Shown piece after piece: positions 47,771 through 58,607 of a stretch of 64,000 bases of DNA. Under the pieces are notes generated by a model. That model was not told the DNA's origin and did no database searches. It saw only the letters and a program-made list of their open reading frames with translations. The first letter of the stretch is position 1. Every line of letters begins with the position of its first letter. The stretch is from Arthrinium phaeospermum (taxonomy: Eukaryota; Ascomycota; Sordariomycetes; Amphisphaeriales; Apiosporaceae). Position numbers and translations under genes: made by a program. The stretch spans positions 62,001 through 126,000 of the forward strand of contig QYRS01000002.1 in NCBI GenBank assembly GCA_006503535.1. The letters are read 5' to 3'.

Positions 47771-49339
47771 TAAGCCATCAACCGCCTGGGATACGTAAGA
47801 TCTATTTAGTTACTGGACAGGGAGGGCCTGGTTGCGTGTCGTGTCGCGAACGAATAACACAGCAGATCGAGAGATAAAAGCTTAACTGCGAACCACTAAC
47901 CGCCTTGCCGCCATCTGTCCCTGGACGTATTTCCCCAAACATGACGACATCCCGCCTGCCCGAGGCCCTCCTTTTGGCATTTGGAGTGGGGTACTCCCCC
48001 TGAAAACGCGGTGGAGTTCCTGTCTGAGTGGGCCCGGCTTTTCCTATCGGATGGTGCTTTCGGCATCTCCAACAACGTGTGGGGTAGGACTGGCTCCCTA
48101 TGAGCTTTTCGACCTGGTGAGAGTCAACACTAATCCATACATAGAGGGCATACCGTCTGACTGGGCGGATGGCCGAGGCGCTGAAGGACGAATACACGAT
48201 CCACCATGTCTCCAACTGCCAGTCAAGTGGGAAACCATTGGCTATGAGGCGGACTGTATCATATGGTGATGGATAATAACTTATAAGGAATCCGTCGCGG
48301 CACGCGTTTGCGAATTCCAGCCGGACATGACATTCTCGGCATCTTCTCCTTTTTTTTCTCTTTTTTTTTTTTCAGTTCATACCCAGGCCCCCCGGCGGAA
48401 ACAAAAGACTCACAAAGAACACGTTACCTCAAAAATAACAAAGTCAAAAACAAGGTATCATACCCGATCTCGGCATACAAGCGGGTGGCGGAAGACGTGG
48501 TCGGAGTTCAACAGCCGGCCCGCTTAATCGAGCCCGACACCGTGATGCACACGATGCCCTTGGGGATGCAGTAGGGGACAGATGGTATTGTCAAGGCATC
48601 TTCCATGGACAGAGTACCGCGTTGGTTGAGGTACAATTTGGTGGCGGGTAAGAAGGTAGCGCCGGATCATGACGAAATGGAGGCGATACTACTATTGTGC
48701 TGTATGGTTTATCACTGGGCGATTGGCTTTTACCCAGCCTATTGTCAATGCATAAGTTTCATTTCGAATAACCAAGATCTCCGCCAGAATCAGGCGTGCA
48801 TGATGGTCGCTGCACCAAATCCCGAGTCATGGATTGCATCTCCCATCCCGAGCTAATAGCCTCCTACGTCAACCCAACATGACATTCACTTTTGCCCCGA
48901 CTCGTAGTCGGTTGCCGTTTTCTGTAAACACCCCCAGATATTTTGACGGAGCTGCAAGGTTGGCATGAAAGTTGATGAGCTTGGCTGGCTAACCTTCTTA
49001 GGGTTCGTGTCTAGCCCAGCTCACCCCTGAGTGGCATCAAGCTCAGCTTGTGCTGAGAGCATTAGTGATGGCTGAAACCTACCTATCTGCCCGCGGCCGA
49101 CATACAGGTATAAAGCTTTGGGGGCAGAATACGAACTGCGTGTGACTCACATGACTTGCCTAGTTTCAGTCTTTCATGTCAACGACGTTGACTAATTGCT
49201 GATCTTCTCTACTTCATCTGCAATCTTACGAATCAGGATGGTTACGAAACACGTATCAGATATTCGTTTATGCGGTGGCTGTTTGTCGATGACTGTTTAT
49301 TCCATGGCTGTAACCTAGCAGAGTTGCGAACTCGACACT
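47771..49339. other. 1.6-kb intergenic region
   Basis: No gene recognised on either strand. It contains T-run and A-rich stretches near 48350-48460 but no family motif. The left side is the promoter of the FAD monooxygenase; the right side is the 3' end of the next minus-strand gene. Confidence 0.5.
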
Positions 49340-50834
49340 CTACTCCGACTCATACCCGCTCATCTCCTCATCCTCCGGGCCCTCTTTGACAATGATCCCA
49401 TTCACCATGATGATTTCGCCGACCTCGAGATCAGCATCAAACACAGGACGGTGCTGCGGGTTTGGAATAACAGAGTCGATGCTACGCGCAGCCAGGCTCT
49501 GGTATTCGGAGTTCTCTCGCTGCATCTCGGTCATGGCCAGCTTTTCCAGGTTCCGGAGCTCCTCGCGGTGGGCTCCAATCTCGTGCATAACATCGTCGAA
49601 CTTGTCATGGGCGTTCCGCGTGTTTTCCTCGAGTTCGTCGACCGTCCCTTGTACCTCCCATCTTATGAGGGCGATGGCTTGCGTGGCAGCGGGGTCCCTC
49701 AGCAACTCGGTGAAGTCCTCGGCATCGCGGAGGAAGTTCTCGACGGCGGCGGCCGTGATGCGGATTCGATGGACGGCGGTGTGTCGGATGTCGGTGATGC
49801 AGCGGCAGAGCTGGTCCAGTGGCCTCGCACTTGGTTGTGCTCGCAGGACCGCGCTTTTGGACAATAGCGCCACCCAGTGACTGAGCTCCATCGCCTCTGG
49901 GCAGTCCCAGCCCTTCTTCTGCAGGTGATGAGGCAGATGCTTGGTCGCGAAACCATAGCATGCATGCTCCAACAAGTGCTGTAGATGCACCAGCAGCTTG
50001 TGCTGGGAAGCAAAGGGGAGACGCACAGGGAGGAGCTGCTTGTCCATGGCAGGAGCCTGGATCGGCTGGCTTGCCAATGACGCGCCGGGGCCTTCGCCCG
50101 CTACCTCGACGTCAGGCAGAACATTGGATCCGTTCTGAGCCGGCTCGACCTCGGGAGCTGCCTGTCCTGCTGACACAACTGGGGACAACTCCACGAGGTC
50201 GGGGAAGCGATCCTGAGCTTTCTTGGTAGAGGCGAAGACCTCATCTGCTAGGAGACGGCGAGTCGTAACATAGACCTTCGTCGCGGCGTATCTTTTGAGC
50301 AAGTCCGCGACCTCTGCGACTTTTCTGTGTTGATCAATGACTTTGCGGATGGACTTAGGCTTCCGGATCTGCGCGAGCGTGTCCTTGAACACATCCTTCA
50401 AGGCCAAGTAAACCGCGCGCTCATCTTCGGGGGGATTATCGGCATCCATGACTGCGAGTTGCTTTGGTGCACGCTCGTCGCATTCTTCGCCCTGCAACAA
50501 TAAGTTAGGTGGTGTTCTGGTCCCTTGCTCCTTCCCCAAGCGCATCCATTGCTTACTTACCTGGCAATCACGCAGCAGGAACTGGATGCAAAACGGGTAG
50601 CTGCCCTTCAAATAAGTTGAGCTCAAACCGCGGGGTAGGCACGGCGCGCCCAATTACTAGAAAGCCCTCGATTGTTTTGCAATCGGCGAATCCACAGACA
50701 GCACTGTAAAAGTTGAGGGTGCTCTGGAGCTCTCTTACACCCACCCAGGACCCTAGCGCGTGCTTTGTTTGGGGTGTTTCCTTCCCAGATCCAAACACTT
50801 CGCGTAAATTCCAAATCCAACCGAAATCATTCAA
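49340..50834 (-). CDS. Conserved fungal protein of unknown function
   Basis: Exon 2 (50491-49340) encodes 383 residues; exon 1 ends at 50561 with a GTAAGT donor. Exon 1 contains LNFYSAVCGFADCKTIEGFL, VIGRAVPTPRFELNLFEGQL and, after a one-base shift near 50604, PFCIQFLLRDCQ. Exon 2 opens GEECDERAPKQLAVMDADNP. It contains helical segments (QIRKPKSIRKVIDQHRKVAE, KKGWDCPEAMELSHWVALLS, HTAVHRIRITAAAVENFLRD), a coiled-coil-like stretch rich in Glu, Arg and Leu around ELEENTRNAHDKFDDVMHEI, and an acidic C-terminus. There is no signal peptide or membrane segment. The start is unresolved: the open frame reaches 50834 (TTG), and an ATG at 50864-50866 could begin a tiny first exon. I recognise the conservation style but no domain name. 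Confidence 0.6.
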
Positions 50835-50866
50835 CTTGCCTCGTTATTGCAAGCCGCGAATGCCAT

Positions 50867-51682
50867 GTTCACCCTGTGCGCCCTTCGTTTTTACAGATCC
50901 AGTGGCCACGATATAACTGCCAGTGTCTTGACAAATCAGCCACCAAGATTATGTGGTAATATCGGACTTTGGGATGCCCTCTCCCACTATTCCAGGCTGC
51001 CATTGCCAGACAATTGTTGCAATAGTCCTTGTAAGTTACTGGTGACATGTAGTGACAACATCTATGTTCAAGCGTCGGAAGAAACCTGGGGAGCACCATT
51101 CCCTTTGGAAAATGCTTCCAACAGTTTGCTAAGCCTTGGTTCGAAATGGAATATTCCCATTGTGGGATTCGATTATCCCGCAGCTCACCGGAATACCCTG
51201 GATGTTTCGATATCGGTGATTCACTTTTTTTTTGTCCCATTTTCCCTTTCGCCAGATGTGTTACAGTGGAGACATAATCAGCCGGCATCTAACACTCGAG
51301 GGCTTGAGATTGTGGTGTCGGTTGGCATGTCCCACATCGATTGTTGGAATCACCATATAGAATGGTACACGGTCAAGCTAAGGCCCCGTTGTCGGCTAGC
51401 CTGTTCAGGAGAATTGTGCATCGCCTTTGGGCCACAAGTGACACTGCGATGTCATGTACCACATTTGCCGCACGTAGGACGTTATTTGGCGTGGGTCTGC
51501 CTTCTCATAGTGCTGCATTCGGCACTTTTCAGGCTTGGAAGGCGTCATGTACTGCCCCGATCTACATATTCTGCCTGATGGCACAGTACTACTGTGACCA
51601 TGGAGAAGCAAACAGGGTAGGTTCCGGCGCTTCGAGAGCCCCCCAGAGTCTTTGAAGCACGCCTTCGATGCCGACCTGTGAT
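50867..51682. other. Intergenic region, nothing recognised
   Basis: One plus-strand frame is open over about 240 codons from 50847, but it lacks an ATG in a good context, has no family motif, and its composition does not resemble the genes around it. I treat the region as non-coding. Confidence 0.45.
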
Positions 51683-51689
51683 TATATAT
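51683..51689 (+). promoter_or_regulatory. TATA box of small secreted protein gene
   Basis: TATATAT lies about 110 bases upstream of the ATG at 51797. Inferred from position. Confidence 0.4.
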
Positions 51690-51796
51690 GGCCGACGCAC
51701 CCGAGCGCAGCAGCGCACACCGACTTTTCTTTTGAAACATTTCGCATGGCTACCCTTCTCGCGGAGATTGTGAATCTATCGCGTACTATCATCAAC

Positions 51797-52224
51797 ATGT
51801 TGCTCCTTCGTCTTTCCTTATTCGCCCTCCTCCTTGGGGCGAACCCGGGAAGTCTCGCAACCGCCAACCCCCTCGGCCGCAGGCAAAACCACAGGTGGCT
51901 ACTGGTAGTGTTCGACGATGGGAATGGGAAGACGTATCAGGTCTCTGTCCAGGCCAACACGCCTGGGGTCCAAACCAACAACAGCATGGTCGTCTCTCAG
52001 GTCTCTCTGGATAGCGGTCCGATTGCTGCATGCAAGGTTTTCGGAATCAACGGTAGCATGCAAGACGTCGCGGGTGAAGTACGAAGATCCCAGACACGGG
52101 CCGGCTAGAGGTTGTCTGTGGAGTATTACTGACGCAGTTCGTGCAGGCCCCGGCTCCTATCGAACCCCCGCAGGCCCAATACTTCGTATACTGCGCGGCG
52201 TCGCAAAAGGGTGACTCGGTGTGA
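51797..52224 (+). CDS. Small secreted protein, unknown function
   Basis: Two exons (51797-52078 and 52138-52224; GTACGA donor, CAG acceptor) give 122 residues in frame. The start at 51797 opens a strong signal peptide (MLLLRLSLFALLLGANPG); an in-frame ATG at 51746 would add 17 residues. LGRRQ just after the signal could be a Kex2-type processing site. The mature part is short and polar (WLLVVFDDGNGKTYQVSVQA, SQVSLDSGPIAACKVFGING), joined to FVQAPAPIEPPQAQYFVYCA. It has only two cysteines, which could form one disulphide. No family is recognised; the features match small secreted, effector-like fungal proteins. It is easily missed because the second exon is only 28 codons. Confidence 0.6.
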
Positions 52225-52557
52225 TTTGTGATGCCACTGGGTGCTACATGATGTCTCAGATGATCACGGCTTTGGCAAGGAAGCTTGGATGTGTGTAGGA
52301 AGAACGCATTTGGTATTTTTTGCTCCAGTGTATCAATGCAAATGTCTAGATACAACCGCAGCTCTCCCAACGCTAGCCAAATTGGATAGTCGACTCAATG
52401 CTACAACGCCCTCCCAAATGGGGTATCAAAACCCATGCCAGCAGCGCCTATAAGTGAATGTCCGTGGTATATATATGCCCCTTGTGCCCCAAACATAAGA
52501 AGAAAAACAAAAAGAGAAAAAGAGAAGAAAATGGGGTATCTCTATCATGCGCTGTTT
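52225..52557. other. Convergent intergenic region
   Basis: 333 bases between the 3' ends of the small secreted protein gene and the GH43 gene. A purine-rich stretch lies near 52495-52530. No gene. Confidence 0.5.
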
Positions 52558-53631
52558 TCATGCCTCGAAGAACTTGAAGCTGTATCCGACGTTCTCGGTG
52601 TCGCCCGGCACGTCCTTGCGGCTGTACTTGGTCTGGGCCCACCAGACGAAGCTGCCGGTGTACCAGTGGCGGTTGTCCCAGCTGTAGGGGGTGCCCTTGG
52701 CGACGCCGTGGAACATGAAGGGGATGTGGTCGGTGCCGCCGGGGCTGGCGTTGACGTCGCCGTCGGTGAGGGCAAAGGTGTGGTGGCCCGGCCCGTCGAT
52801 GCCGAGCGTGGCGTCCCACCCGGCCATCATGTTGCCCTGGTCGGAGCCGAAGAGGCAGCCGTTGGACTTGTACCAGTCCCACACGTTGGTCGGGTCGCCG
52901 CCCTTCTTGAGCCGCAGGTCCGCCAGGCAGTACCGGGGGCCCCAGCTGCCGTTGGCCGAGTACACGATGTGCAGCTGGCCGTCCGGGTCGACGATGGCCT
53001 CGGGCCCCTCGTTGATCAGGGGGTTGCTGCCGTCCTTCTTGCTCTCCCACGGCTCCCGCGGCTGCGAGATGATGTAGCGGGCGCCCGTCGCCTGCGTGGG
53101 GCTGCTCATGCGCGCAATGTACAGGTTCTGCTCCACGTTCTGCGTCCCCTCCCAGCCGGACCAGACGAGGTACCGCTGCCCGCCAAAGGTGAACAGGACG
53201 CCGTCGATGGCCCAGCGGTCGTCGGGCAGACTGACCTTGGTGGCGTCGGACGGGTAGCTGCCCAGGGGCGAGTCGGCGCTGATGGCGTACATGCGGTGGT
53301 CGTTGCCCGCGGCGAAGTGGATCCAGGTCCGGCCGCCCTCGGTGGAGATCTCGGGCGCCCAGACGGCGTCCATGTTGTTGGACCAGACCTTCTTGCGCTG
53401 GGCGGGCTTGCCGAGCCCCTCCAGCGTCGGCGACTCGCGGACCCAGATGCCGCCGTCGGCCGACTCGGCCGAGTAGTAGTTGTTGCCGACCTTCATGACG
53501 GTGGGATCGGCGCCCGCCCTCACGTCGGTGTAAGCGGAGGTGCCGCCGACGAGGAGGAGCAGGACGGTGCCCAAGATCAGGAAGAGAGCGGCGGAGCGCC
53601 TCCGTAGAGAGAATTCAGGGGTAGAAAACAT
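52558..53631 (-). CDS. Glycoside hydrolase family 43 (arabinanase/arabinofuranosidase-like)
   Basis: One exon of 357 residues, no break. The N-terminus has basic residues and a hydrophobic core (SAALFLILGTVLLLLVGGTS), a signal or signal anchor. The five-bladed propeller shows the three GH43 acids: catalytic-base Asp in AGADPTVMKVGNNYY, pKa-modulating Asp in DRWAIDGVLFTFGG, and acid Glu in LINEGPEAIVDPDGQLH. Other blades: MDAVWAPEISTEGGRTWIHF, QRYLVWSGWEGTQNVEQNLY and GHHTFALTDGDVNASPGGTD. It removes arabinose or xylose units from arabinan or arabinoxylan side chains outside the cell; the exact specificity cannot be read by eye. It complements the PL4 lyase at 32 kb in pectin breakdown. Confidence 0.85.
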   Translation of the reverse strand: MFSTPEFSLRRRSAALFLILGTVLLLLVGGTSAYTDVRAGADPTVMKVGNNYYSAESADGGIWVRESPTLEGLGKPAQRKKVWSNNMDAVWAPEISTEGGRTWIHFAAGNDHRMYAISADSPLGSYPSDATKVSLPDDRWAIDGVLFTFGGQRYLVWSGWEGTQNVEQNLYIARMSSPTQATGARYIISQPREPWESKKDGSNPLINEGPEAIVDPDGQLHIVYSANGSWGPRYCLADLRLKKGGDPTNVWDWYKSNGCLFGSDQGNMMAGWDATLGIDGPGHHTFALTDGDVNASPGGTDHIPFMFHGVAKGTPYSWDNRHWYTGSFVWWAQTKYSRKDVPGDTENVGYSFKFFEA

Positions 53632-53703
53632 GATGATGGCTAGTGTGATGGATCTGGAGACTTGATTGAACGTCGATAATTATTGTACGACGAACCCCGT
53701 TCT

Positions 53704-53710
53704 CTTTATA
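53704..53710 (-). promoter_or_regulatory. TATA box of GH43 gene
   Basis: TATAAAG on the minus strand 73 bases upstream of the ATG at 53631. Confidence 0.5.
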
Positions 53711-56221
53711 TCAGGGGAGCTCACGTCAGACATCTCGTGAGGGTTGGGTCGTTCCTGTCCCTGTCGTAACGAAGCGCCCAATCACGGCCGATTCTCCGAC
53801 TCAAAGAGAGAGTGTGTGTGCTCGGAGATTGTTTGCTATTCCTCCTCCTCAGGTGGTGGCTTATGCCCAAAAGCAGAGCCCTAACGGCCGTTCATCAGTT
53901 GAGGTCCGATGCCAGGGGGGGTGATCCATGTCTCAGCCTTACCCGGCTATAGCCAAGACAGGCCAGCGCCACCCGCCGGATGAGTATGACAGGTCTCGTG
54001 TTCCTGCCGTATTGGATGGCACCGGCTCGCCCACCCCTCCAAGTCAGTGAAACGTTGCCGCCGAATCATGGAGCGCGATCCACCCGTGCGGACGCACTCC
54101 ATCCCATCTCGCATACTGACCCCGAATGATCTGCTTGGGAGATGTGCTGATCATATCGATTTCTTTGGTCGATGTCTGCACCAGATGACGAGAGGTAAGC
54201 CGGCTTACGTCTAGGACGCATCCATCATTTGATTGCCTGTCGTCATACCAGATTGCCGTAACGGACTATGTGCTGGAAAACTGCTGCAGGATGATGTTGT
54301 GTGTTACACCGCCCATAACCGGCTCCCTTACTGTTGCTTGCTTGCTTCGCCTCGCCAGGTTTAGTAGGAGGGGTATATCACTAAGGCCCTATAGAGGCGC
54401 CGAACCCATTCATTCCCACGCTCGCGGTTCTCGGCTGTCGGCAGCACTGCCCGCGGCTGCGCAGATGCACGCTAGTGGCTCTGACAACATCTGCATACGG
54501 ACAGCGCATATTTGCCAGCTCAAAAAAAATGACAAAGACCAGGCTCCAGCATTTTCGGGCGACGGAAAATAGATTAGAGTAAGCCCCGTGCGGAGACCAG
54601 AGAAGAAAAAACAAAAGGTCCTAATATGGCACAATAGGTAGGTAACAGTCTGCGAGAACCAATCAAAAGCTGATCACACGCTATGTTGGCGCTTGGCTTT
54701 CGGTTGTTTCTAGAAGACCGTTGGGTGACCTCCCCCCTGCAGCCCCCACCTGGACCCTGAAAATCCAGTCACAAAGTCTCCGCGAGCCTGCGCTGGCCCC
54801 GCTGGTTTCACATCTGGGAGAAAGGCCGATGGACGAACCAGATTCGACGTTTCTGGTGTGCCCCCCCTCATCGTATTTTCTATTTTGCGATGCCATTGCT
54901 TCCGAGCTGGCAGCATGCACATTCGGCCCATTTACAGCCAAAGTATTATTGAATCTCACCGTATGACTGATTTACCCCTCTAAGCCGGCCCAGAACCGCC
55001 AGCTGTGCTCAGGTCCAGAACCGACATCTAGGGGTTCTGCTCCTTCTACCCGCTATTAATAGTGGCGCATCCCCAGCACACCGCAAGGGGGAAGGATTTG
55101 CCTAGTTCTCTCACCTTCCAACGATTGGCGATTGGCTTGACAACACCGCCTTGTGGTTCCCGGCTGAGGGGGAAACACCGCCTAGGATTCTCCACCAAAC
55201 ATTCGGTACCTGACTGACTGACTGACTGACAATGCAACTGGAAAGACCATCCCGAACGGCGCAATCGGATGAGGGCTGATGCAACGTGACTCATTGGACC
55301 ACTGAATCCTCTTCTCCGATAGTCACGGACCCGAGAATGTCTTGTATGGAAGCCTAGGAGGAGTATACGGCAAGCGGAAATCGTGAAATCCTCTGCATGC
55401 TACAAGATGGGCGACGGGAGCCGCGGAAGGCTACCTTCCTATAGCGGACCAGAGTATGCACAATTTCACTTGCTGGGCTTTCACCATACGTAAGAAAATA
55501 AAACCATGATAGTCAGAGACACTTGGTATTAGCTAATTCCGAGCGAACCAGAAGCGTTGGTGGTGGTGGTGGTGGTGGTGTCGGAAGACTGAAGTGCCAC
55601 GTCGATTGCTGGGCGATTAAAACCAACTGACCTCAGTCACGCTGGCTCGGTGGCTCGGACTTCGGCCGAGATGTACTTGTCCATGGGCGGAACGGAACAA
55701 GCAACGTGTGGTGTTGCAAAATGTGTCGACTCTGTCTATCTACACACTTTCCTTCTCGACAGCCACGGGGATAGTCGTTTGCGACAAGTCGTCGTTCAAT
55801 TAAACGCGGGTTGGCGCGGCTTGATCTCTCGTCGCTGACGTAACCAAGGGGTGATGGACAGTGGGCAGCGGGGTGCTCACTTTTTTCCGCCTCCGAAAGT
55901 ATCACGCCTGAAACAGTCGGTTCGTCCCATGCTGAGTCTAAAGTGACCACAAGGCATCTGAACGTCTTTCAACGCGCTCGGGGTCTCAAAAAGGGCGCAA
56001 GGAGATTATCGGCGACAACCAGACTATCGGGTTTTGCAGATGTGCATTCGCTTTTCCCCGGAGATTGAGTTGCGAGGAGCAGGTATCGCGTGAACATTCC
56101 CAAGTCACGTGCCCGCGTGCCGAGGAGCGCTGGCTGCAGCAGCCCACACAACAAAGACCCTGGCTAGCTAGGTACCTCCCAAAGTACCGAAAGAAGGGAA
56201 GCGATCTCCCGCCAAGACATC
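53711..56221. other. 2.5-kb divergent intergenic region with simple repeats
   Basis: No gene recognised between the GH43 start and the phosphatase start. It holds a tgac microsatellite at about 55211-55230 and a ggt microsatellite at about 55558-55582. The remaining open frames are short and lack motifs. Confidence 0.5.
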
Positions 56222-58219
56222 ATGACGGCCACCACTTCGCCGCCCACAGAGGACAAGTACCACGAGTCCTACGATGACTCCGGCAGAGAGTCTCTGGATG
56301 CGCAGCTGCTGCCATCGAGTGCCCCGCCATTGGTTGCCAAGAAACGTGCCACGCGTTCGAGGTCTGCCCTGATCTACGCCGCCATCATTTCCGTCGCCAT
56401 CATCACCATCCTCGCATTCCTCGGCGTCGTTCGCTATCTTGGCTGGGGCGGCGAGCATCTCCAATGGCCCAAGGATTCTTCGGTGCCCGATTATTTCCAG
56501 ACCACCACGGAGGTCCTGCCGGGCCCGACCAAGACGGCGGCCATTGCCCCTTTCCTAGCCCAGACCAACACGGTCGCGTTTACGGGTACTTGGGCCCCCA
56601 ACCAGCCCCTGCAGACGGGCGTGCCCATCGAGGGGAATGTCAACAACTCCAACATCTTCCAGTTGCAAGGCCACCTCTCGAGCTACTTCGCCCATTCCGA
56701 GGGCTTTGGGGTCGATGAGCACCCGCTTCCGCCGGGCGCCAAGATTTCCCAGATGCACCTCCTGCATCGCCATGGATCGCGATACCCGACCGGCGAGTCT
56801 TCCATTTCAGACTTTGCCGCCAAGGTAGAGAACCTGACGCGAACTGGTAAGGCCGACTGGTCTGGCCGGCTTAGCTTCCTCAAGGACTGGAAGTACACCC
56901 TGGGCGCCGAGATCCTCGTCGCCAGGGGCCGCCAGGAGCTGTTCGACAGCGGCGTTCTGCACTACTACAACTACGGCAGCCTCTACAACACCTCCACCAA
57001 GATCTTGGCGCGGACGACCAGCCAGGACCGCATGCTGAAGTCGGCCGAGTACTTCATGGCTGGCTTCTTTGGTCTCGAGTGGACCCGGAACGTCACGCTC
57101 GAGCCCATCCTCGAGACGTTCGGACTCAACAACTCGCTCGCCGGGTACTTTGCCTGCGAGAACGCCCTCAACTTCCGGTCCCAGGGCGGCAACAACGCGT
57201 CGCGCGCCTGGGAGCACATTTACCTCGCCGGCGCGACGGAGCGCCTGCGCAAGTTCACCGGCGACTACGACTGGACCGTGGCGGACAGCTACAACGCCCA
57301 GACCCTCTGCCCCGAGACGGTCGCCTACGGCTTCTCGCGCTGGTGCGACCTGTTCACCTACGAGGAGTGGCTCGACTTCGAGTACAGCATCGACCTGCAG
57401 TTCCAGGGCGGGTCCGGCTTCCTGTCGCCGACCGGGCGCGCCGTGGGCATCGGCTTCGTGGAGGAGTTCCACGCGCGGCTGCAGGGCCACCTGTACGACC
57501 TGCCCGAGGGCGCGACCAACGTCAACTACACGCTCGACACGATGGAGGAAACGTTCCCGCTCAACCAGGACATCTACTTCGACTTCAGCCACGACACCAA
57601 CATCTACTCGGTCATCACCGCGTTCGGGCTCAAGCAGTTCTCGGACCAGTTGCCCTCGACGCACCGCCTCGAGCCGCGCAACGTGACCATCTCGCACATC
57701 ACCCCCTTCGCCGCCAAGATGGTGTGGGAGGTCATCACGGCGCCCCATCCCGTCAAGGCCCAACGACCCGACCCGTCCAAGGCGGCCAGTCAAGCAGAGT
57801 ACTATGACGAAGGCGATGCGACGAAATATGTGCATCTGACCTTGAGCCAGCGCACCGTGCCGCTTGGCGAAAGCTATCCCGAGTGTGGCCGGAGAGATGA
57901 CGGATGGTGCGAAATGGGCACGTTTATGCAGATCCTGGACGGGCTGTTGGAGCAGGCCAAATTCGAGTTCAGCTGTTTCGGAAATTACACGGGCGGCAGC
58001 AACGTTACAGACGGTAAGTCAATCATCACGCGACACACACCAATTGATTGATTGATTGAAATGCGAAAATGAATAGAAGGGTTGTGCTGTTGCGGCCCAA
58101 GTTTTGTTCAGTGGCTAACAGAGTTTCTTACAGGGGTTCCAGTGGTCAAGAGAGCGCTGGGCGGTGGCATGGGGTCCGGGTTAGCGCAGTTTGAGGCTAG
58201 CGACCACTACTGGCTGTAA
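56222..58219 (+). CDS. Membrane-anchored histidine acid phosphatase (multiple inositol polyphosphate phosphatase-like)
   Basis: Two exons (56222-58013, 58134-58219; GTAAGT donor) give 625 residues, no break. A cytosolic N-terminus precedes one membrane segment at about residues 49-71 (ALIYAAIISVAIITILAFLG), so it is a type II membrane protein. The phosphatase core carries the nucleophilic His motif RHGSRYPT (about 183-190) and the proton-donor HD in YFDFSHDTNIYSVI (about 457). Many N-glycosylation sequons (NNS, NLT, NTS, NVT, NAS, NYT) lie on the luminal or outer side. It would release phosphate from phytate or phosphomonoesters at acid pH. Exon 2 supplies the last 28 codons; without splicing the frame would stop at 58051. 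The membrane anchor distinguishes it from secreted phytases. Confidence 0.85.
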
Positions 58220-58607
58220 TTGCAGGCGCCTGGGTCGCGTTGGACATTCCCTCCAGTTGCCAGCGGCGCATTTCGCATGGAGGGTATATCTCAGTGCCCA
58301 ATGTATTACCAAGCCGTATCTGATCATTCCATTTGCGACAGATTGGAAATTGAATTGAGTCATTAGGTATCTGCAGGCACTTTACGACCTGTATTCGGGC
58401 TGGACTTGCGACAGAAGAAACGAATCGATGCAAGCAGGGCTTCTGCCAACTTCCCTGAATGCGTGCCCCACTTACGTCACTGCCTGGGTGTCAGAGCCTG
58501 ACTCCCGTGAATTCCATCCAAGTGCTCCAAGATGACTGCTTGGTGTGTGATGACTCGCATGCATGCAATTTCCGTGTAGCAGTCTCGTAAAACCTGGCCA
58601 CACATCG
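58220..58607. other. Intergenic region
   Basis: 388 bases between phosphatase and GH128-like genes in the same direction. The open frame of the next gene extends to an ATG at 58563, but the conserved part starts later. Nothing else seen. Confidence 0.45.

Noticed and set aside
50847..51578. Plus-strand open frame of 243 codons in an intergenic region
   Set aside because: Begins with TTG, no family motif, composition unlike the neighbours; most likely chance.
52435..53607. Plus-strand open frame (390 codons) opposite GH43
   Set aside because: Shadow of the intact GH43 gene; composition is Val/Ala/Gly-rich without motif.
55211..55582. tgac and ggt repeats considered as a CRISPR-like or satellite array
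   Set aside because: Simple microsatellites only, no spacers or long unit; the organism is a fungus.
56807..57835. Minus-strand open frame (342 codons) inside the phosphatase gene
   Set aside because: Antisense of a highly conserved phosphatase exon; no start context or domain.
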